Shown one piece after another: positions 16,524-28,424 of a DNA stretch of 64,000 nt. Each line of letters opens with the position of its first letter. Position 1 is the first letter of the stretch. The stretch comes from Acidimicrobiales bacterium (GTDB taxonomy: Bacteria; Actinomycetota; Acidimicrobiia; Acidimicrobiales; SKKL01), in the NCBI GenBank assembly GCA_034521975.1, contig JAXHLR010000002.1:266001-330000 (forward strand), written 5' to 3'. The notes below the pieces were generated by a model. The model was given only the letters and a program-made list of their open reading frames with translations, was not told the DNA's origin and made no database searches. Position numbers and translations under genes: made by a program.

Positions 16524-16963
16524 GCCGTTCCACCGTGTTGATCCTCTCGGGTGCCAACCTGGCGATCCTGGGTGAGCGCCAACCCGAGATCTACGGCACC
16601 ACCACCCTCGATCAGCTCATCGACCTGGCCGAGCGACGGGCAGCGACCCACGATCTCGACGTGGAGCACCACCAGAGCAATCACGAGGGAGACCTGGTCG
16701 ACACCATTCTCGCCGCCAGGGGCAGGGTCGGAGCGATCATCGTCAACCCCGGTGCGTTCACCCACTACGCCTGGTCGATCCACGACGCGCTCGCTGCGTT
16801 CGACGGTCCCGTGATCGAGGTGCACCTGTCGAACCCCAACGCCCGCGAGCCGTGGCGGCACACCTCGGTCGTGTCGCCGGTCGCGGCCGGGACCATCGCC
16901 GGACTGGGGTCGCTCGGCTACGAGATGGCCGTCGATGCCGTCGCCGCGCTGCTCGAGCCGTGA
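16520..16963 (+). CDS. aroQ: Type II 3-dehydroquinate dehydratase
   Basis: The 147-residue dodecameric enzyme converts 3-dehydroquinate to 3-dehydroshikimate. The catalytic residues expected for the family are present: Arg and Tyr in GERQPEIYG, Asn in NPGAFTHYAW and His in EVHLSNPNARE. The N-terminal motif reads SGANLAILG instead of the usual NGPNLNLLG, and the usual SNxHARE reads SNPNARE, so this is a somewhat divergent but probably active copy. The GTG at 16520 overlaps aroB; its stop overlaps the next GTG. Confidence 0.92.
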   Translation: MSRSTVLILSGANLAILGERQPEIYGTTTLDQLIDLAERRAATHDLDVEHHQSNHEGDLVDTILAARGRVGAIIVNPGAFTHYAWSIHDALAAFDGPVIEVHLSNPNAREPWRHTSVVSPVAAGTIAGLGSLGYEMAVDAVAALLEP

Positions 16964-18084
16964 CCACCACCTCGTGGCCTGCGCCGAACCTGCCGGCCAT
17001 GGAGCGCAGCGCCCGGTTCGATCGTGTGCGCCGGGAGATCTCCCGACACCGGGCCGATGCCCTGCTGGTCACCAAGCTGGTCAACCTCCGGTGGTTGACG
17101 GGTTTCAGTGGTTCTGCCGGAATGTTGCTGATCCTGCCCCGCCGATCGGTGCTGATCACCGACGGTCGCTACCGCGAGTCCGCTTCTGCCGAGCTCGCAG
17201 ATGCGCGAGTGGACGCGGAGCTCGCGGTCACCAGCGCACCGGGGGAGGTGCTCTCGGAGCTGACCCGCGAGGAGGAGCTCGGCTGTGTCGCGGCCGAGGC
17301 CGACGACCTCTCCTGGGCGAGCGCCCAGGTTGCCGACGCCAGCTGGTTCCCCGATGCCGAACTGGTGCCGACGACCGGGTTGATCGAGTCGCTGCGCGAG
17401 GTGAAGGAGTCGGCCGAGATCGCCCGCGCCGAAGCGGCTGCGGGCATCGCCGACGCAGCACTGGCCGAGGTCGTTCCCATGCTTCGTGCCGGTGCGACCG
17501 AGGTCGAGGTCGCGGTCGCCCTCGAGTCCGCCATGCGACGTCTCGGCGCCGAGGAGCCGGCGTTCGACACCATCGTGGCGTCAGGACCCAACTCGGCGGT
17601 ACCCCATCACCGCCCCACCGGCCGGGTGATCGAACAGGGTGATCTCGTGGTCATCGACATGGGGGCCACCGTCGACGGCTACCGATCCGACATGACCCGC
17701 ACCTTCGTGATCGGCGAGCCCTCCGACACCGCCGGGCGCCTGCTCGAGGTGGTGGCCGCGGCCCAGGCCGCCGGGGTGGAGGAGGTGGTCGCCGGCAGGC
17801 CGTGTCGTGACGTCGACGCCGCCGCTCGGAGGGTGGTCGCCGAGGCCGGGTGGGCCGAGGCGTTCGTACATCCCACCGGTCATGGGGTGGGCCTCGAGAT
17901 CCACGAGCGCCTTCGTCTCGCCGCGACCTCCGATGATACGCTCGCCGTCGGCCACGTGGTGACCGTCGAACCCGGGGTCTACCTGCCAGGGTTCGGTGGG
18001 GTCCGCATCGAGGACACCGTCGAGGTCACCGGCACCGGCTGTCGTCGTCTCACCCGTTCGTCCCACCACACCGTCCTCGGTTGA
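16960..18084 (+). CDS. pepQ: M24 family metallopeptidase (Xaa-Pro aminopeptidase-like)
   Basis: The 374-residue protein has a creatinase-like N-terminal domain and a pita-bread M24 domain. Metal ligands are visible: Asp in VVIDMGATVDGYRSDMTR (two Asp, near 232-243), His in HPTGHGVGLEIHE (near 307), Glu in VTVEPGVYLP (near 336) and Glu in VRIEDTVE (near 348). Proteins of this kind cleave N-terminal Xaa-Pro or Xaa-Pro dipeptides; which substrate is used cannot be told. GTG 16960 overlaps the aroQ stop. The aroQ-pepP/pepQ-efp-nusB order is conserved in Gram-positive bacteria. Confidence 0.9.
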   Translation: MTTTSWPAPNLPAMERSARFDRVRREISRHRADALLVTKLVNLRWLTGFSGSAGMLLILPRRSVLITDGRYRESASAELADARVDAELAVTSAPGEVLSELTREEELGCVAAEADDLSWASAQVADASWFPDAELVPTTGLIESLREVKESAEIARAEAAAGIADAALAEVVPMLRAGATEVEVAVALESAMRRLGAEEPAFDTIVASGPNSAVPHHRPTGRVIEQGDLVVIDMGATVDGYRSDMTRTFVIGEPSDTAGRLLEVVAAAQAAGVEEVVAGRPCRDVDAAARRVVAEAGWAEAFVHPTGHGVGLEIHERLRLAATSDDTLAVGHVVTVEPGVYLPGFGGVRIEDTVEVTGTGCRRLTRSSHHTVLG

Positions 18085-18097
18085 GTCCGACCCCCTC

Positions 18098-18121
18098 ATC
18101 TGTCCGCCCATCTGTCCGCCC
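18098..18121 (+). repeat. Two tandem 12-base repeats upstream of efp
   Basis: ATCTGTCCGCCC occurs twice in perfect tandem at 18098-18109 and 18110-18121, within the 55-base gap before efp. No function is evident; slippage or a protein-binding site are possibilities. Confidence 0.7.
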
Positions 18122-18139
18122 GCGCGAGGAAGCACCAGC

Positions 18140-18703
18140 ATGCCCGCAGTCTCGACCAACGACCTGAAGAACGGGATGACCCTTGCCATCGACGGCGATC
18201 TGTTGAACGTCGTCGAGTTCCAGCACGTCAAGCCCGGCAAGGGCGGTGCCTTCGTCCGAACGAAGCTCAAGAACGCCCGCACCGGCGCCATCGTCGATCG
18301 CACCTTCCGTGCCGACGAGAAGCTCGAGCGGGCCATGATCGACAAGCGCGAGATGCAGTACCTCTACCACGACGGCACCGACTACATCTTCATGGACAGC
18401 GAGACCTACGACCAGCTCCACGTGCCTGCCGAGACCCTCGGCGACGCGGCGGGCTATCTGGTCGAGAGCGACACGGCCGTGCTCCAGATGTTCGGCACCG
18501 AGATCGTCGGGGTCGAGCTGCCCGCGGCGGTCGAGCTCACCGTGGCCGAGACCGAGCCGGGCATGCAGGGCGATCGGGTCTCGGGTGCCCGCAAGCCGGC
18601 GACCCTCCAGACGGGTCTGGTCGTGCAGGTGCCACTGTTCGTCAACGTGGGTGATCGGCTCAAGATCGACACCCGCTCGGGCGAGTACATCACCCGCGCG
18701 TGA
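18140..18703 (+). CDS. efp: Translation elongation factor P
   Basis: This 187-residue protein relieves ribosome stalling at polyproline stretches. It shows an N-terminal KOW-like domain with loop KPGKGGAF (about residues 31-38), whose Lys is at the position that reaches the peptidyl-transferase centre, then two OB domains (HDGTDYIFMDSETYDQL; VPLFVNVGDRLKIDTRSGEY). ATG 18140 has AGGA (18127-18130) upstream; the longer open frame has no homology. The stop overlaps the nusB GTG. The DUF4388 protein and MltG of this region contain proline runs that may depend on it. Confidence 0.96.
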   Translation: MPAVSTNDLKNGMTLAIDGDLLNVVEFQHVKPGKGGAFVRTKLKNARTGAIVDRTFRADEKLERAMIDKREMQYLYHDGTDYIFMDSETYDQLHVPAETLGDAAGYLVESDTAVLQMFGTEIVGVELPAAVELTVAETEPGMQGDRVSGARKPATLQTGLVVQVPLFVNVGDRLKIDTRSGEYITRA

Positions 18704-19098
18704 GCGCCAGCCGCCGCGAGGCCCGCGAACGGGCCCTCGGGCTCCTCTACGAAGCCGAGGCACGCGACGTCGCCCCGGCGGCGGTGCTCGAATCGCTTCC
18801 GGTGCCTCCCGATCCCTACGCCGTCGACCTCGTCGTCGGGGTGGGCGACGACCAGGAGACCATCGACGAGCTCATCGGGCGCTTCGCCAAGGACTGGAAG
18901 CTCGAACGCATGCCTGCGATCGACCGGGCGGTGCTGCGGATGGCGATCCACGAGCTGATGTCGTGCCACGAGGTGCCGACCGGTGTCGCCATCTCCGAAG
19001 CGGTCGATCTCGCCACCCAGTACTCCACCGACGAATCGGGCCGGTTCGTCAACGGCATGCTGTCGCGCATCGCCGCCGAGGTCCGTCCCGACCCCTGA
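18700..19098 (+). CDS. nusB: Transcription antitermination protein NusB
   Basis: This 132-residue all-helical protein works with NusE (S10) in rRNA antitermination. SRREARERALGLLYEAEAR at the N-terminus carries the Arg-rich RNA-contacting segment, and MPAIDRAVLRMAIHEL near residue 68 is the family signature; AISEAVDLATQYSTDESGRF and VNGMLSRIA end the fold. GTG 18700 overlaps the efp stop. It is the last gene before the separately promoted pyr operon. Confidence 0.94.
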   Translation: MSASRREARERALGLLYEAEARDVAPAAVLESLPVPPDPYAVDLVVGVGDDQETIDELIGRFAKDWKLERMPAIDRAVLRMAIHELMSCHEVPTGVAISEAVDLATQYSTDESGRFVNGMLSRIAAEVRPDP

Positions 19099-19105
19099 CC
19101 GTGCC

Positions 19106-19114
19106 TGCTATGAT
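19106..19114 (+). promoter_or_regulatory. Extended -10 promoter of the pyr operon
   Basis: TGCTATGAT (19106-19114) is a near-perfect extended -10 element (TGnTATAAT type). There is no good -35 at 17 bases, as usual for extended -10 promoters. Transcription would begin near 19121, giving a leader of about 50 bases before the pyrR start. Confidence 0.65.
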
Positions 19115-19132
19115 CTCGCTCTGACCGTGAAG

Positions 19133-19150
19133 CGGGTCCCGTGAGGCCCG
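19133..19150 (+). promoter_or_regulatory. PyrR-binding RNA hairpin in the pyr leader
   Basis: Bases 19135-19148 (GGTCCCGTGAGGCC) match the PyrR recognition consensus ARUCCNGNGAGGYU at 12 of 14 positions, including the invariant UCCNGNGAGG core. Flanking CGGG (19133-19136) and CCCG (19147-19150) close the hairpin, with CC/GG pairing above a bulged U. In Bacillus this element, bound by PyrR with UMP, prevents antiterminator formation; in mycobacteria a similar site blocks translation. Here it lies eight bases before the pyrR ribosome site, so either mode is possible. Confidence 0.75.
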
Positions 19151-19171
19151 AACGGACAGGAAGGCACGCAC

Positions 19172-19762
19172 TTGGCTCGACGTGAACGACCACACACGCC
19201 CCCGCGCGGGGGCGTTTTTCTTGCCCGCAGCCAGGTCCTCGACGCCGACGACATCCGGCGGGCGCTGCGCCGCATGGCCCATGAGGTGATCGAGCGCAAC
19301 CACGGGCTCGAACACGTGGTGGTGATCGGGCTCCAGACCGGCGGGGTCCCCCTGGCCGGGGCGCTGGCCGAGGCTCTCGCCGCCATCGAAGGTCGTCAGG
19401 TCCCAACCGGCTCGCTCGACGTGGCCTTCCACCGTGACGACATCGGGCTGCGGCCGATCATGCCCGAGGCGGTCACCGAGATCCCGGTCGACCTCACCGG
19501 GCGAGTGGTCGTCCTTGTCGACGACGTGCTGTTCACCGGGCGCACCGTGCGGGCTGGTCTCGACGCGCTCGCCAACTTCGGGCGGCCGCAGGCCATCCAG
19601 CTGGCGGTGATGGTCGACCGTGGCCACCGCGAGCTGCCCATCCGTCCCGACTTCGTGGGGAAGAACCTGCCCACCCGTCGCGACGAGGTGGTCGATGTGA
19701 CCCTCGATGGCGTGCGCCTGGGCGAGCTCGGCGACCCACCAACGGGGGAGGGGGACAGGTGA
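19172..19762 (+). CDS. pyrR: PyrR: pyr operon regulator / uracil phosphoribosyltransferase
   Basis: PyrR binds pyr mRNA in response to UMP and often has uracil phosphoribosyltransferase activity. The 196-residue frame shows [22 protein letters not shown] and the PRPP loop [21 protein letters not shown] near 110-130. The only start in frame upstream of the homology is TTG 19172, with AGGAAGG (19158-19164) seven bases before it; the next in-frame ATG falls inside a conserved helix. The N-terminal residues [16 protein letters not shown] have no counterpart in other PyrR proteins and are encoded by an intrinsic terminator. The stop overlaps the pyrB GTG. Confidence 0.9.
   Translation: MARRERPHTPPRGGVFLARSQVLDADDIRRALRRMAHEVIERNHGLEHVVVIGLQTGGVPLAGALAEALAAIEGRQVPTGSLDVAFHRDDIGLRPIMPEAVTEIPVDLTGRVVVLVDDVLFTGRTVRAGLDALANFGRPQAIQLAVMVDRGHRELPIRPDFVGKNLPTRRDEVVDVTLDGVRLGELGDPPTGEGDR
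19196..19220 (+). terminator. Intrinsic terminator/attenuator inside the pyrR 5' coding region
   Basis: ACGCCCCC (19196-19203), loop GCGC and GGGGGCGT (19208-19215) form a perfect 8-bp GC-rich stem followed by TTTTCTT. This is a strong intrinsic terminator, placed 24 bases after the TTG of pyrR. GCGGG (19132-19136) in the PyrR hairpin is complementary to CCCGC (19201-19205), so an antiterminator pairing is possible. Confidence 0.75.
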
Positions 19763-20709
19763 AGCACCTCCTGTCGATCCGCGATCTCGGAGCCGACGGC
19801 ATCGCCGAGGTTCACGACCTCACCGACAGCTTCGTCGAGGTCAGCTCCCGGGCCATCCCCAAGGTCCCGGCGCTGCGGGGCCGAACGGTGGCGTGGCTGT
19901 TCTACGAGGACTCCACACGCACCCGCACCTCCTTCGAGGCCGCCGCCCGCCGACTGTCGGCCGACACGGTGAACTTCAGCGTCGGGTCGTCGTCGGTGAA
20001 CAAGGGCGAATCGCTGCGCGACACCGCCCTCACCATCCAGGCCATGGGCGTCGATGCCATCGTGGTGCGCCACGCCTCGGCGGGGGTGCCGTGGCAGCTC
20101 ACCCGCTGGCTCGACGCCTCGGTCGTCAACGCGGGCGACGGGTGGCACGAACACCCGACACAGGCACTGCTCGACACCTACACGCTGCGCGAGCGGCTGG
20201 GAGGCCTCGATGGCCGGCGCATCGCCATCATCGGCGACATCAAGCACTCGCGGGTGGCGGGCAGCAACGTGCACGCGTTCACCGCCATGGGTGCCGAGGT
20301 GGTGCTGGTGGCACCGCCAACGTTGCTACCGGCGAACCTCGATGCCTGGCCGGTCGAGGTGAGCCACGACCTCGATGCCGTGTTGCCCACCGTCGATGTC
20401 GCCTACACCCTGCGGATGCAACTCGAACGCCAGCGCGCCGCGCCGGTGCCGAGCCTCCGCGAGTTCACCCACCGCTACGGGCTCAGCGCCGAGCGGGCCG
20501 CGCGGCTGCCCGAGCACGCGTTGGTGATGCACCCCGGACCCATGAACCGGGGTGTCGAGATCGCCGCCGAGGTGGCCGACGGGCCCCGGTCGGTGATCCT
20601 CGACCAGGTCCGGAACGGGGTGGCGGTGCGCATGGCGGTGCTGTTCTTGTTGTTGGGGTCGGGACGTCCCGACGAACGAGTGGAGGGGACGGTGGCCGCA
20701 CGTGGCTGA
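19759..20709 (+). CDS. pyrB: Aspartate carbamoyltransferase, catalytic chain
   Basis: The 316-residue enzyme joins carbamoyl phosphate and aspartate. Carbamoyl-phosphate motif [11 protein letters not shown] is near residue 50, Ser and Lys of [12 protein letters not shown] near 78, [14 protein letters not shown] near 126, and [11 protein letters not shown] near 257. No regulatory chain (pyrI) is present, as in Gram-positives. GTG 19759 overlaps the pyrR stop; pyrC starts inside its 3' end (8-base overlap). Control is expected through the upstream PyrR leader. Confidence 0.96.
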   Translation: MKHLLSIRDLGADGIAEVHDLTDSFVEVSSRAIPKVPALRGRTVAWLFYEDSTRTRTSFEAAARRLSADTVNFSVGSSSVNKGESLRDTALTIQAMGVDAIVVRHASAGVPWQLTRWLDASVVNAGDGWHEHPTQALLDTYTLRERLGGLDGRRIAIIGDIKHSRVAGSNVHAFTAMGAEVVLVAPPTLLPANLDAWPVEVSHDLDAVLPTVDVAYTLRMQLERQRAAPVPSLREFTHRYGLSAERAARLPEHALVMHPGPMNRGVEIAAEVADGPRSVILDQVRNGVAVRMAVLFLLLGSGRPDERVEGTVAARG

Positions 20710-21982
20710 ACTGGTCATCAGGGGCGGGACGATCATCGACCCGAACGGCAGTCACGAGACCGACGTGGCCATCGCCGACGGTCGGGTGGTCGAGCTCGGA
20801 ACGGATCTCGATGGCGACCGGATCCTCGACGCGTCGGGCTGCATCGTCAGTCCCGGCTTCGTCGACCTCCACACCCATCTTCGCCAGCCCGGCCGCGAAG
20901 AGGCCGAGACCATCGGGAGTGGGGCCAGGGCGGCCGCCCGGGGCGGCTTCACCGCCGTGGTCGCCATGCCGAACACCACGCCGGCCATGGACTCGGCCTC
21001 GGTGGTGGCCGAGGTCCTCGAGCTCGGCAACGGCGTCTCCTGCGAGATCCTGGCGTCGGGTGCCATCACCGTGGGGCGCGAGGGCGAACAGCTGTCGCCC
21101 ATGGGCGAGCTGGCCGATCTGGGGGTGAACATCTTCACCGACGACGGAACCGGGGTGCAGGACGACGCGGTCATGCGGCGCGCCATGGAGTACGCCCGCG
21201 GGCTGGGGGTGACCCTGGCCCAGCACTGTGAGGTGACCAGCCTGTCGGCCGGGACCTGCATGCACGAGGGCGAGTGGTCGACCCGTCTCGGGTTGCCGGG
21301 CCAGCCCGCAGAGGCCGAAGAGCTGATGGTGTCCCGCGACATCGCCCTGTCGGGCCTCACGGGTGCACGGATCCACTTCCAGCACCTCTCCACCGGTGGT
21401 TCGGTCGAGCTGGTGCGGGCAGCCAAGGCCCAGGGCCTCCCCGTCACCGCGGAGGCCGCCACCCACCACTTCACCCTCACCGACGCGTGCGTCGGGTCCT
21501 ACGACCCGGTGTTCAAGGTCCACCCGCCCCTGCGCAGCAGTGCCGACGTGGCTGCAGTGCGCGCCGGGCTCGTCGACGGCACCATCGACGCCATCGCCAC
21601 CGACCACGCGCCCCACACCAGCCAGGACAAGGAACGACCCTTCGACGCCGCGCCGCCGGGCATGCTGGGGCTCGAGACGGCCCTGGCGCTGGCCATCACC
21701 GAGCTCGGTGATCAGCTCGACCTCGACCACATCGTCGCACTGCTCTCGTGGCGCCCCGCTGTCATCGCCGGCGCCGCCGACCGCCACGGTCGTCCCGTCG
21801 CTCCGGGCGAGCCGGCCAACCTGGCCGTGTTCGACCCGACCGCCACCTGGACCGTCGACCCCGCCGACACCGCCAGCCGAAGCCGCAACACCCCCTATGC
21901 CGGTCGCACCCTCACCGGCCGAGTCCGCCACACCCTCTTGTGGGGCCAACCCACCGTGATCGATGGAGCAACCACCCGATGA
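20702..21982 (+). CDS. pyrC: Dihydroorotase (class I)
   Basis: The 426-residue zinc amidohydrolase cyclises carbamoyl-aspartate to dihydroorotate. The metal motif [10 protein letters not shown] is near residue 55, HFQHLST and AEAATHHF supply further His ligands, and [13 protein letters not shown] near 300 holds the catalytic Asp. PNTTPAMDS is the substrate-binding signature. GTG 20702 overlaps pyrB; its stop overlaps the carA ATG (ATGA). Confidence 0.96.
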   Translation: MAELVIRGGTIIDPNGSHETDVAIADGRVVELGTDLDGDRILDASGCIVSPGFVDLHTHLRQPGREEAETIGSGARAAARGGFTAVVAMPNTTPAMDSASVVAEVLELGNGVSCEILASGAITVGREGEQLSPMGELADLGVNIFTDDGTGVQDDAVMRRAMEYARGLGVTLAQHCEVTSLSAGTCMHEGEWSTRLGLPGQPAEAEELMVSRDIALSGLTGARIHFQHLSTGGSVELVRAAKAQGLPVTAEAATHHFTLTDACVGSYDPVFKVHPPLRSSADVAAVRAGLVDGTIDAIATDHAPHTSQDKERPFDAAPPGMLGLETALALAITELGDQLDLDHIVALLSWRPAVIAGAADRHGRPVAPGEPANLAVFDPTATWTVDPADTASRSRNTPYAGRTLTGRVRHTLLWGQPTVIDGATTR

Positions 21983-23081
21983 CCATACGCCCTGCACTGC
22001 TGGTCCTCGCCGACGGCACCACCTTCGAAGGTGAGGCCATCGGCGCCGAACCACCCGGTGGGATCGCCACCGGTGAGGTCGTGTTCAACACCGTGCTCAC
22101 CGGCTACCAGGAGGTCATCACCGACCCGTCCTATGCCGGTCAGATCATCACCTTCACCTATCCCCACATCGGCAACTACGGCACCAACGCGGGCGACGAC
22201 GAAGCCGCCCATCCCGCCTGCCGGGGCGTCGTGGTGCGCGAGATGGCGCGCCGGCACAGCAACTGGCGGGCCACCGACGGCCTCGACTCGTTCCTGCGCC
22301 GACACGGTGTGGCCGGGATCGGTGGGGTGGACACGCGACGCCTCACCCGCCACATCCGCGAGGCAGGGTCGATGCCCGCCGCCTTCGGTACCGCCGACCA
22401 CTCGGCGCTGGTCGCGGCCGCGGCGACCGAGCCGGGCACCGAGGGCATCGATCTCGTCGACACGGTCAGCACCGGCGAGGCCTACACCGTCGGCCACGGG
22501 CCGAAGCGCATCGTCGCCTACGACTACGGCATCAAGTCGACCATCCTGCGCCATCTGGGCGAGCTCGGGGTGGTCGAGGTGGTGCCGGCCTCGACCCCGG
22601 CGGCGGCGGTGCTCGAGCGCCGGCCCGACGGCGTGTTCCTCTCCAACGGGCCCGGCGACCCTGCCGCGGTCTCCTACGCCGTCGACGCGGTCCGTGACCT
22701 GCTGGGCCAGGTACCGGTGTTCGGCATCTGCCTCGGCCACCAGCTCATGGCGGTGGCCCTCGGGGGCAGCACCCACAAGCTGGCGTTCGGTCACCACGGT
22801 GGCAACCACCCGGTGCGACACCTCCACAGCGGCGCAGTGGAGATCACCAGCCAGAACCACAACTACGCGGTCACCGAGGGCAGCCTCGACTCGGCCGAGG
22901 TCACCCACGTCAATCTCAACGACGGGGTCATCGAAGGCATCCGCAGCACCGAGGTTCCGGCGTTCAGCGTCCAGTACCACCCCGAAGCCGGTCCCGGGCC
23001 CCACGACTCGCGCTATCTGTTCACGCTGTTCGACCGGCTCATGGAGGGCAAAGACCTCGCCGCGCTGAAGGGAGCGAACTG

Positions 23082-23082
<1 letters not shown>
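21979..23082 (+). CDS. carA: Carbamoyl-phosphate synthase, small (glutaminase) subunit
   Basis: The 367-residue subunit hydrolyses glutamine and channels ammonia to CarB. The N-terminal domain starts [17 protein letters not shown] with the conserved [19 protein letters not shown]. The class I amidotransferase domain has the Cys nucleophile in FGICLGHQL (about C251), HNYAV, and the His-Glu pair in [13 protein letters not shown] near 332-340. ATG 21979 overlaps the pyrC stop and the gene overlaps carB by one base. Carbamoyl phosphate from this operon also feeds argF. Confidence 0.96.
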
Positions 23083-26368
<3,286 letters not shown>

Positions 26369-26372
<4 letters not shown>

Positions 26373-27313
26373 CCCGACACCGGCGCGGTCCTCGCGACTC
26401 GGTCGACCTGTCGGTCGAGGTGGGCTCGGTGCGGCTTCCCAATCCCGTGATGACCGCATCGGGGACCGCGGGTCACGGCGCCGAGCTCGGCGCCTATGTC
26501 GATCTGGCCGGCCTCGGCGCGGTCGTGGTCAAGTCGTTGTCGGCCGAGCCCTGGCCCGGGAACCCGCCACTGCGTGTTCATCACACTCCTGCGGGGATGA
26601 TCAACTCGGTGGGTCTGCAGGGTCCCGGGGTGGAAGCGTGGCTGGCCGAGGATCTACCGCCGCTGATCGACGCCGGTGCCCGGGTGGTGGTCAGCATCTG
26701 GGGCCGCACCGTCGACGAGTACCGTGCCGCGGCCGAAGCCGTCGCGGCCGCGCCCCCCGAGGTGGTGGCCGTGGAGGTCAACCTGTCGTGTCCCAACCTG
26801 TCCGGTCACGGCATCTTCGCCCAGTCGGCCGCCGACAGCGCCGCGGTCATCGAGGCCGCGGCGGTGTGCGGACGTCCGCGGTGGGCGAAGCTGACCGCTC
26901 TGGTCACCGATCTGCCGGCGATCGCCGGGGCGGTGCTCGATGCCGGCGCCGAGGCGCTCACCCTGATCAACACCGTTCCCGGACTGGTGATCGATCTCGA
27001 GGATCGCCGGCCGGTCCTCGGGGGAGGTCCCGGGGGCGTGTCGGGTCCCGCCATCCATCCGGTGGCGGTCAAGGCCGTCAGCGACTGCCGCGTCGCCCAC
27101 CCCCACGCCTCGATCATCGGTGTCGGCGGCATCGCCACCGGTGCCGACGCGGTCGAGATGGTGATGGCGGGCGCGGACGCGGTCCAGGTCGGCACCGCCA
27201 CCTTCGCCGATCCCCGGTCTGTCGCCAAGGTCCTCCACCAGCTCGAGAACTGGTGTGTCGACCACGGCATCACCCGAGTCGCCGACCTGACAGGAGCAGT
27301 CCATGACCGATGA
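26369..27313 (+). CDS. pyrD: Dihydroorotate dehydrogenase, class 1B-like
   Basis: The 314-residue FMN enzyme oxidises dihydroorotate to orotate. Features of the 1B type are [13 protein letters not shown], the FMN Lys in [16 protein letters not shown] (about K55), [16 protein letters not shown], catalytic Cys in [10 protein letters not shown] (about C141), and [16 protein letters not shown]. Class 1B enzymes normally pair with PyrK, an iron-sulfur/FAD subunit that passes electrons to NAD. No pyrK lies in this operon, so the electron acceptor is open. ATG 26369 overlaps carB; its end overlaps pyrF by 11 bases. Confidence 0.92.
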
Positions 27314-28043
27314 TCCCACGAGCTCCACCTCGGCCACCGAGGTCGACCTCGACGACTTCGACGACCCCGGTCCCTGGGATCACCTCGCGCTCGTCCTCGA
27401 CGTCGACGACCACGTGGCCGCCATGCGCCTCGCCGGGCAGCTCCGTCCGTTCTTCCGGGTCGCCAAGGTCGGCCTCGAGCTCTACAGCGCCGTCGGACCC
27501 GAAGTGGTCACCGGGCTGATGAACCTCGGCTACGACGTGTTCTGCGACTTGAAGCTCCACGACATCCCCACCACGGTCAACCGGGCCTCCCGGGTGATCG
27601 GCGCGCTCGGTGCGAGCTACCTCAACGTCCACACCTCGGCCGGAGTCGACGTGGTGCGCGCCGGGGTGGAGGGGTTCGCCGATGGGGCCGAGCGGGCGGG
27701 CCTCCCGGAACCGATGATGCTCGGCGTCACCGTGCTGACCAGCGACCAGGACTCATCCGAATCGGTCCTGCGCCACCGGCTCGACGTCGCCGTCGAAGCC
27801 GGGTGTGGGGGAGTGGTCTGTGGCGCTCCCGACCTGGCCACGGTTCGCGAGGTCGGACCGAGCCTGTTCACCGTCGTCCCCGGTATCCGACCCGAAGGGG
27901 CCGACCACCACGACCAGATTCGAGTCGCGACCCCGCGTGCCGCGCTCGACGCCGGGGCCGACCTCTTGATCATCGGCCGCGCGGTCACCCAAGCCGATGA
28001 TCCCGAGGCCGCCGCCGTCGACATCGTCGAGAGCCTCTCCTGA
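27303..28043 (+). CDS. pyrF: Orotidine 5'-phosphate decarboxylase
   Basis: The 246-residue TIM-barrel enzyme makes UMP. The active-site Asp-Lys-Asp array is in CDLKLHDIPTTV (near residue 81), characteristic of the PyrF type 1 group, and the phosphate loop lies in VVPGIRPEGADHHDQIR and ADLLIIGRAVTQADDP. An acidic extension of about 23 residues precedes the barrel. The ATG at 27303 has AGGAG (27291-27295) upstream, inside pyrD. It closes the pyr operon; pyrE is not present. Confidence 0.94.
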   Translation: MTDDPTSSTSATEVDLDDFDDPGPWDHLALVLDVDDHVAAMRLAGQLRPFFRVAKVGLELYSAVGPEVVTGLMNLGYDVFCDLKLHDIPTTVNRASRVIGALGASYLNVHTSAGVDVVRAGVEGFADGAERAGLPEPMMLGVTVLTSDQDSSESVLRHRLDVAVEAGCGGVVCGAPDLATVREVGPSLFTVVPGIRPEGADHHDQIRVATPRAALDAGADLLIIGRAVTQADDPEAAAVDIVESLS

Positions 28044-28071
28044 ACCGTGCCCCGAACCCGTCCGCGGGCGC

Positions 28072-28083
28072 TACTGTCGGAAC
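28072..28083 (+). promoter_or_regulatory. Candidate -10 of mihF (leaderless)
   Basis: TACTGT at 28072-28077, then six bases, then ATG 28084. There is no ribosome-binding site, consistent with a leaderless message. Confidence 0.45.
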
Positions 28084-28410
28084 ATGACCCAGCCCCCTCA
28101 GCTCACCGACGAGCAACGCCAGGCCGCGCTGGCCAAGGCTGCCGAAGTGCGTCGCGAGCGCGCCGAGGTCAAGGAGCGTCTCAAGATGGGCTCCATCAGC
28201 CTCGCCGAGCTGCTCGACACCGCCGGCACCAACGACACCATCGCCAAGATGAAGGTCCTCGCCGTGCTCGAATCACTGCCTGGTGTCGGCAAGGTCAAGG
28301 CCCGCCGCACCATGGAGCGCATCGGCATCAGCGAGACCCGGCGGGTGCGGGGGCTCGGCGACCAGCAGCGCAAGGCCCTCATCGAGGCCTTCCCCTCGCC
28401 CTACCGGTAG
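28084..28410 (+). CDS. mihF: Actinobacterial integration host factor
   Basis: This 108-residue nucleoid protein is specific to actinobacteria. It has a helical basic N-terminus (QAALAKAAEVRRERAEVKERL) and an S13-like helix-two-turn-helix DNA-binding core (AVLESLPGVGKVKARRTMER, GISETRRVRGLG). Despite the name it is unrelated in sequence to the proteobacterial HU/IHF family. The pyrF-mihF-gmk-rpoZ order is a hallmark of actinobacteria. ATG 28084 is six bases after a TACTGT element. Confidence 0.93.
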   Translation: MTQPPQLTDEQRQAALAKAAEVRRERAEVKERLKMGSISLAELLDTAGTNDTIAKMKVLAVLESLPGVGKVKARRTMERIGISETRRVRGLGDQQRKALIEAFPSPYR

Positions 28411-28424
28411 GTGCCACCATCATC

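Noticed and set aside
19221..19223. TTG just after the terminator as the pyrR start
   Set aside because: It is out of frame with the PyrR coding sequence; the Leu there is encoded by CTT in the real frame.
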